This document shows, piece after piece, positions 22,925 through 26,424 of a stretch of 26,424 nucleotides of DNA (its first letter is position 1; each line of letters starts with the position of its first letter). A model generated the notes under the pieces. That model searched no databases. It was given only the letters and a program-made list of their open reading frames with translations, and was not told the DNA's origin. The DNA is taken from the NCBI GenBank assembly GCA_036558305.1, contig DATBFX010000454.1:1-26424 (forward strand), written 5' to 3'. A program made the translations under genes and the position numbers. Source of the DNA: DATBFX01 sp036558305. GTDB lineage: Bacteria > Chloroflexota > Chloroflexia > Thermomicrobiales > UBA6265.

Positions 22925-24088
22925 CTAGCTCTTCGCTACGACCTCGTCGAGCGTGAACGTGGCCCCGCAGGCGTCGATGTTGAAATCGGCGAAGAAGTTG
23001 TCCGGCTGGTCCGGAAAGACGTTGACACCGGGCTGGAGTTCGTCCGTCGTCGCCGACGGCATCGGGACGGAGACGGCCGACGGGACCTCGTTTCCCTGGA
23101 GCAGATCGAGGGCGACGCGGATCGAGACGGCCACGAGTGCGGGCGATTGCCCAGTCGAAACGCCCTGGAATTGGTCCTTGTACTGGAGCATTTGCTTGCG
23201 GAAACCGTTTTCCGCCTCGCCGGCCACCGGCACCAGGGGACGGTTCGCCGCCTGGAAGGCGCGGACGACGCCGTCGGTTCCGCCCTGGCACCAGACGCCG
23301 GTGATGTCCGGGTTGGCGGAGAGCGCGTTGGCGGTCGCGGTCTGGGCGACGCCCGGGTCCCATTTGCCGACGACGTTGACCAACTTGATGTTCGGGTGCT
23401 GGTCGAAGACCTGGTGGGCGCCCTTTTGCCGATCGTCGTCGACGCTGGTGCCGGCCACGCCGTTGACCATCAGCACCTTGCCGCTGTCCCCGATCTGCTT
23501 AACGAGGAAATCGGCCCAGTTCTTGCCCATCTCGACCTGGTCTTCGTTGACGAAGACGATCTGGTCCGAATTGACGATGTTGTCGAAGGCGACGACGACG
23601 ATCCCCTGCTGCCGGGCCTTGTTGACCGTCGGGACGAGCGCGTCCGGGTTGATCGCGTTGATGATGATCGCCTGAGCACCGGCAGTGACCATGTTCTCGG
23701 TCTGCGCGATCTGCGCCGAGACGTCCTCGCCGGACGAGGCGACCTGGAAGTCTTTAACGAGCGGGGCGATGTCCGGCCGGGTCACGAAGACCTTGGCCAT
23801 GTTGATCATCTGGGTCCGCCAGACGTTGCCGATGTAGGAATTCGAGAGGGCGAGGCTGTAGGGGGGATCGCCGACCTTGTCGTACTTGACCGGCTTGGCG
23901 TCCGGCAACGACTGGTAGCAGGCCGCCCGATCGAAGGTGCCGCTGGGGGGTGTCGCGTCCTGTGCGGACGCACGATCGATGAGGAAGCGGCCGCCACCGG
24001 CGGCGGTGACGGTCAGGGCGCCCGCGCCCAGCACCGAGACCCGCATGGCCTCACGACGGGTCAACCTGCGTCCGAATGGACCTGTCAT
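22925..24088 (-). CDS. Periplasmic-type sugar-binding protein, Tat-exported
   Basis: The 387-aa product starts with a twin-arginine signal ('RRLTRREAM', residues 7-15) and a hydrophobic segment 'VSVLGAGALTVTAAGGG', with likely cleavage after an Ala-rich 'RASA' near residue 42. The mature part is a Peripla_BP_4-type fold: 'QTENMVTAGAQAIIINAINPDAL', 'GIVVVAFDNIV', 'GVWCQGGTDGVVRAFQAA' and 'PLVPVAGEAENGF' are the expected segments of RbsB/YtfQ-like proteins. I chose ATG 24088, preceded by AGGAGG; the frame extends 51 codons upstream but those codons include the promoter and leader. It delivers sugar to the adjacent permeases and ATPase. Export by Tat rather than Sec suggests folding before export; the sugar is not identifiable. 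Confidence 0.88.
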   Translation of the reverse strand: MTGPFGRRLTRREAMRVSVLGAGALTVTAAGGGRFLIDRASAQDATPPSGTFDRAACYQSLPDAKPVKYDKVGDPPYSLALSNSYIGNVWRTQMINMAKVFVTRPDIAPLVKDFQVASSGEDVSAQIAQTENMVTAGAQAIIINAINPDALVPTVNKARQQGIVVVAFDNIVNSDQIVFVNEDQVEMGKNWADFLVKQIGDSGKVLMVNGVAGTSVDDDRQKGAHQVFDQHPNIKLVNVVGKWDPGVAQTATANALSANPDITGVWCQGGTDGVVRAFQAANRPLVPVAGEAENGFRKQMLQYKDQFQGVSTGQSPALVAVSIRVALDLLQGNEVPSAVSVPMPSATTDELQPGVNVFPDQPDNFFADFNIDACGATFTLDEVVAKS

Positions 24089-24162
24089 CGATTCCTCCTG
24101 CCCTGCCCGTTGAGGGAGCAACATCCGCGCCGGACCCGTTTGTCTCGGCGCGTTGACGCGCG

Positions 24163-24182
24163 GGCACGCACCGTCGCGTGCC
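24163..24182 (-). promoter_or_regulatory. Inverted repeat in the transporter leader, possible operator
   Basis: GGCACGC (24163-24169) and GCGTGCC (24176-24182) form a 7-bp inverted repeat with a 6-nt spacer. It lies about 20-40 nt downstream of the predicted transcription start, where a LacI/GntR-type repressor could act. No regulator gene is present beside it. Confidence 0.35.
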
Positions 24183-24209
24183 TGGACTGGTTGGAACTGA
24201 AGCGGACGG

Positions 24210-24238
24210 ATACTAACAATGACCATTACCGATGTCAA
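24210..24238 (-). promoter_or_regulatory. Sigma-70-type promoter of the sugar transporter operon
   Basis: On the minus strand, a perfect TTGACA (24233-24238) and TAGTAT (24210-24215) are exactly 17 nt apart. The start would fall near 24203, giving a leader of about 115 nt to ATG 24088. Confidence 0.75.
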
Positions 24239-24364
24239 CACCGCGGCAACGTGCCCAAAAGGCGCCCCTTGACCCTCCGCTGTCCGGGGAACGTCGCTTG
24301 CGTAGTGCGGGCGCGGAGCCGGCGCGAGAGACGGCGCCGGAGGACAGGCGAGGGGGGACGGTTC

Positions 24365-24814
24365 ATGCGTGACGTAGTGTCGCTCGCATTCGAGTTGGTC
24401 TGGCTGATCATGCTGGTGGCGGCGGTCGTCGTGGGATTGATGAGCCGCCGGTCGGGTGGTCGCAAGGTGCTGCGGCGGTGGTTTCGGTTCCCGACGTTCG
24501 TCTGGTGCGAGGCGGAGGGCAGATTGGAGCAGCCGGCCGATCCGGGCACGATCGAGGAGACGTTGAACCGGTTGCGGGCGTCACTGCCGAAATCGGAGCG
24601 ATCGCTGGTGCCGCGATTCGTTGTCGTCACGATCGCGGACGGCAGGGGGGCCAATGCGGAGCCGCCGATGGTCACCGTGCGCGCGGCAACCTTGCTGCAG
24701 GCGAAGACGCAGGAGGAGGCAGCCGGACGCTTGGCGGCGGCATTCGGCCGAGGCGATCAGCCGAATCCGGAAGGACGGGGAGGGGCGGATTTGCGCAAGG
24801 ACGGTCCGCGATAG
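24365..24814 (+). CDS. Small single-pass membrane protein of unknown function
   Basis: The 149-aa product has one N-terminal membrane segment at about residues 9-28 ('FELVWLIMLVAAVVVGLM'), followed by a basic stretch 'RRSGGRKVLRRWFRF', which places the rest in the cytoplasm. Residues 60-125 look like a mixed alpha/beta domain ('RFVVVTIADG', 'MVTVRAATLLQAKTQEEAAGRLAAAFG'). No family recognised. ATG 24365 is preceded by GAGGGGGGAC. The frame is open far upstream, back to 22259, but that part is antisense to the transporter genes. It is divergent to the sugar-transport operon and lies upstream of the hydantoinase-type gene, from which a separate promoter divides it. Confidence 0.65.
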   Translation: MRDVVSLAFELVWLIMLVAAVVVGLMSRRSGGRKVLRRWFRFPTFVWCEAEGRLEQPADPGTIEETLNRLRASLPKSERSLVPRFVVVTIADGRGANAEPPMVTVRAATLLQAKTQEEAAGRLAAAFGRGDQPNPEGRGGADLRKDGPR

Positions 24815-24858
24815 TCTTTTTGCGCAAGGAGCAGCGCAATTTCGAGCTACGAGGGCGC

Positions 24859-24887
24859 TTGCCGGTCTCAGGTGGCGTTGCTATGCT
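24859..24887 (+). promoter_or_regulatory. Sigma-70-type promoter for the hydantoinase B-type gene
   Basis: TTGCCG (24859-24864) and TATGCT (24882-24887) are separated by 17 nt. The start would be near 24894, about 70 nt before ATG 24964. The in-frame ATG at 24883 overlaps the -10 element and so is unlikely to be the start. Confidence 0.55.
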
Positions 24888-24963
24888 CACGGCCGTTGTC
24901 TCAGTTGAAGGTGTCTGGTCCGGGGGATTGAAGGCGGAGCTGCCGCCGCGGTGCGTGACGGAC

Positions 24964-26424
24964 ATGACCGACGCGTTTACCCGCGAGATCGTTCGGAACA
25001 AGTTGCTGGCGTTGACGAACGAGATGGGGGTTGTGCTCGCGCGGACGAGCATGAGCCCGATCGTCTACGAAGTCTTGGACTTCGCCTGCGGCATCTGCGA
25101 TGCGACCGGACGGGTGATCGCCCAAGATAACGGGTTATGTCTCTTCACCGGCACGTTTCGGCCCCAGGTCGAATCGATCCTGGAAAAGTTCCCCGCGGCG
25201 TCGATGCAACCCGGCGACGTTTACATGACCAACTCGCCCTACGGCGGCGGGACGCACAACGCGGACGTGGCGCTGATCCAACCGATCTTCGCCGAGGGCC
25301 GGGTGCTCGCGTTCGGGATCTCGGTGACGCACTGGACCGAGGTCGGCGGCAAGGTCCTTGGCTCGCTGGCGCCGGACTCGACGGAGATCTACCAGGAGGG
25401 GTTGCAGTTCCCGCGGTTGCGTCTCTACCGCGCGGGCGAGATCAACGAGGCGATCGTCGACATCATCCGCGCCAACGTGCGCTTGCCGACGATGTCGATC
25501 GGCGACCTCAACGCCGGAGTGGCGGCGGTGCGAATCGCCGAACAGCGGTTGGGCGAGGTGGTGGCGCGGTACGGATTGGCGGCGGTCGAGGAGACGTTCG
25601 AAGCGATCCTGGACCACGGGGAATCGTTGGCGGTGGCCGCGCTAGCGCGGATTCCGCCCGGCGTCTACGAGGCGGAGGACGTCATCGACGGTGACGGGGT
25701 GTCGGAGGAGCCGATCCCGATCCGGGTGCGGGTGACGGTGACGGCCGATCGCTTCGCCGCGGACTTCACGGGCTGTGCACCGCAGACGCAGGGACCGATC
25801 AATTGCGCGCGCGGCGCCTTGTTGTCGGCATGCAAAACGGTGTTCAAAGCGATCACGGCGCCGCAGCAGCCGTCGAACGAAGGGTTGTTTCGGCCGTTCG
25901 AACTGGTGGCGCCGGAGGGGACGGTGTTCACGGCGGTGCGGCCGGCGCCGACCGGCTGGTACTACGAGGCGTCGGCCTACGCGACCGAACTTGTCTGGAA
26001 GGCGTTGGCGCCGGTGCTGCCGGAGCGGTTGTCCGCCGGTTCCTATGTCTCGCTCTGCGCGTACTACATCGGCGGGAGGCGGCCGGATGGCGAGTACTGG
26101 GTGCTCGCCACGCCGCAGGACGGGGGCTGGGGTGCCTGCGCGGATCGCGACGGCGAGAATTCCTTGATCGCGACGACCGACGGCGACACCTACAACTACC
26201 CGGCGGAGGTGGTCGAGACGGCGTTTCCGCTGACGATGCTGCGCAATGCCTTCAACGTCGAAGCCGGCGGAGGCGCCGGTCGCCACCGCGGCGGCTTCGG
26301 GACGATCCGCGAGTACCGGATCGAGAACCCGACCGGCGGATCGCTGCTGGCGAGTCTCGGCCGGTCGGTTCATCCGCCCTGGGGCATCGACGGCGGCGAG
26401 CCCGGAACGGTCAACTCCTTCGAG
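24964..26424 (+). CDS. hyuB: Hydantoinase B / N-methylhydantoinase B-type subunit, 3' end outside window
   Basis: An open frame of 487 codons runs off the right edge. The protein starts 'MTDAFTREIVRNKLLALTNEMGVVLARTSMSPIVYE', the usual N-terminus of hydantoinase B/HyuB proteins. It contains 'GRVIAQDNG', 'MTNSPYGGGTHNADV', 'WTEVGGKVLGS', 'CAPQTQGPINCARGA' and 'GGGAGRHRGGFG', all typical of the family. Family members are about 520-580 aa, so only the last 10-15% should be missing. With HyuA it forms an ATP-dependent enzyme that opens hydantoin, oxoproline or acetone-type substrates; which one cannot be told. HyuA would be expected beside it, but it is not upstream, so it may lie beyond the right edge. 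ATG 24964 fits the family start; GTG 24955 is a close alternative, and no strong ribosome site precedes either. Confidence 0.88.
   Translation, partial: MTDAFTREIVRNKLLALTNEMGVVLARTSMSPIVYEVLDFACGICDATGRVIAQDNGLCLFTGTFRPQVESILEKFPAASMQPGDVYMTNSPYGGGTHNADVALIQPIFAEGRVLAFGISVTHWTEVGGKVLGSLAPDSTEIYQEGLQFPRLRLYRAGEINEAIVDIIRANVRLPTMSIGDLNAGVAAVRIAEQRLGEVVARYGLAAVEETFEAILDHGESLAVAALARIPPGVYEAEDVIDGDGVSEEPIPIRVRVTVTADRFAADFTGCAPQTQGPINCARGALLSACKTVFKAITAPQQPSNEGLFRPFELVAPEGTVFTAVRPAPTGWYYEASAYATELVWKALAPVLPERLSAGSYVSLCAYYIGGRRPDGEYWVLATPQDGGWGACADRDGENSLIATTDGDTYNYPAEVVETAFPLTMLRNAFNVEAGGGAGRHRGGFGTIREYRIENPTGGSLLASLGRSVHPPWGIDGGEPGTVNSFE

Noticed and set aside
22259..24364. 851-codon plus-strand frame leading into the small membrane-protein gene
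   Set aside because: Most of it is antisense to the sugar-transport genes; only the part from ATG 24365 has a ribosome site and plausible protein composition.
24883..24963. Upstream ATG start for the hydantoinase B-type gene
   Set aside because: It overlaps a good -10 element, and the family N-terminus matches the start at 24964.
1..26424. CRISPR array, rRNA genes, integrase or toxin-antitoxin pair
   Set aside because: I looked for spaced direct repeats, rRNA-like sequence, tyrosine/serine recombinase motifs and typical small pairs and found none I could support.

Overview
The window is GC-rich, with many GTG/TTG starts, strong purine Shine-Dalgarno sites and recognisable sigma-70-type promoters. 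It carries a Tat-exported sugar-binding protein, a ribose-type ABC transporter and a hydantoinase B-type enzyme, plus a hairpin repeat of the GGGGCGGACCGCCGTGTCC type. I associate this mix with Chloroflexota (Thermomicrobia/Sphaerobacter-like), but that placement is from memory of such genomes and is tentative.

Region 1 (1-6190) is phage-like or from an integrative element. It starts with the C-terminal part of a tail tape-measure protein carrying 44-residue tandem repeats. Two coiled-coil or unknown small proteins, an HTH protein, a double zinc-finger plus HTH protein, a minus-strand coiled-coil protein and a minus-strand SWIM/DnaJ-type zinc-finger protein follow. The region ends with an excisionase-like HTH gene and a small helical protein. 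The excisionase-like gene is bracketed by inverted copies of a 16-nt motif. One copy lies just downstream of a good minus-strand promoter and the other abuts a 12-bp hairpin.

Region 2 (6192-18350) is an island of about 12 kb bounded by two direct copies (45/47 identical) of the 3' part of a tRNA-Lys(CUU) gene, that is, att-like repeats. Neither copy has a 5' tRNA half, so an intact tRNA would have to lie outside the window. Two elements accreted in tandem at one tRNA is the simplest reading. The island holds one minus-strand operon of six closely packed or overlapping genes behind a TTGACC-N17-TAAGAT promoter: vWA protein, PP2C phosphatase, membrane-anchored Ser/Thr kinase with an SH3-like tail, zinc-ribbon/single-TM protein, a 1066-aa HerA/VirB4-like ATPase and a 940-aa low-complexity protein with short repeated modules and a glycine-rich segment. 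vWA + PP2C + kinase is the composition of the TerY-P triad described by comparative genomics. Its combination here with a HerA-type pump ATPase and a large disordered partner makes it the best candidate for an undescribed conflict, secretion or signalling system. Next to the right att copy is a frameshifted zinc-ribbon gene, and beyond that copy is a truncated IS1380-type transposase.

Region 3 (19169-26424) looks like ordinary chromosome. A minus-strand operon encodes a periplasmic sugar-binding protein, a double-NBD ATPase and two permeases, in the same order as ytfQ-ytfR-ytfT-yjfF. It has a consensus TTGACA-N17-TAGTAT promoter, and a 30-bp-stem hairpin lies between the ATPase and the first permease. 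Divergently, a small membrane protein is followed by its own promoter and a hydantoinase B-type gene that runs off the right edge.
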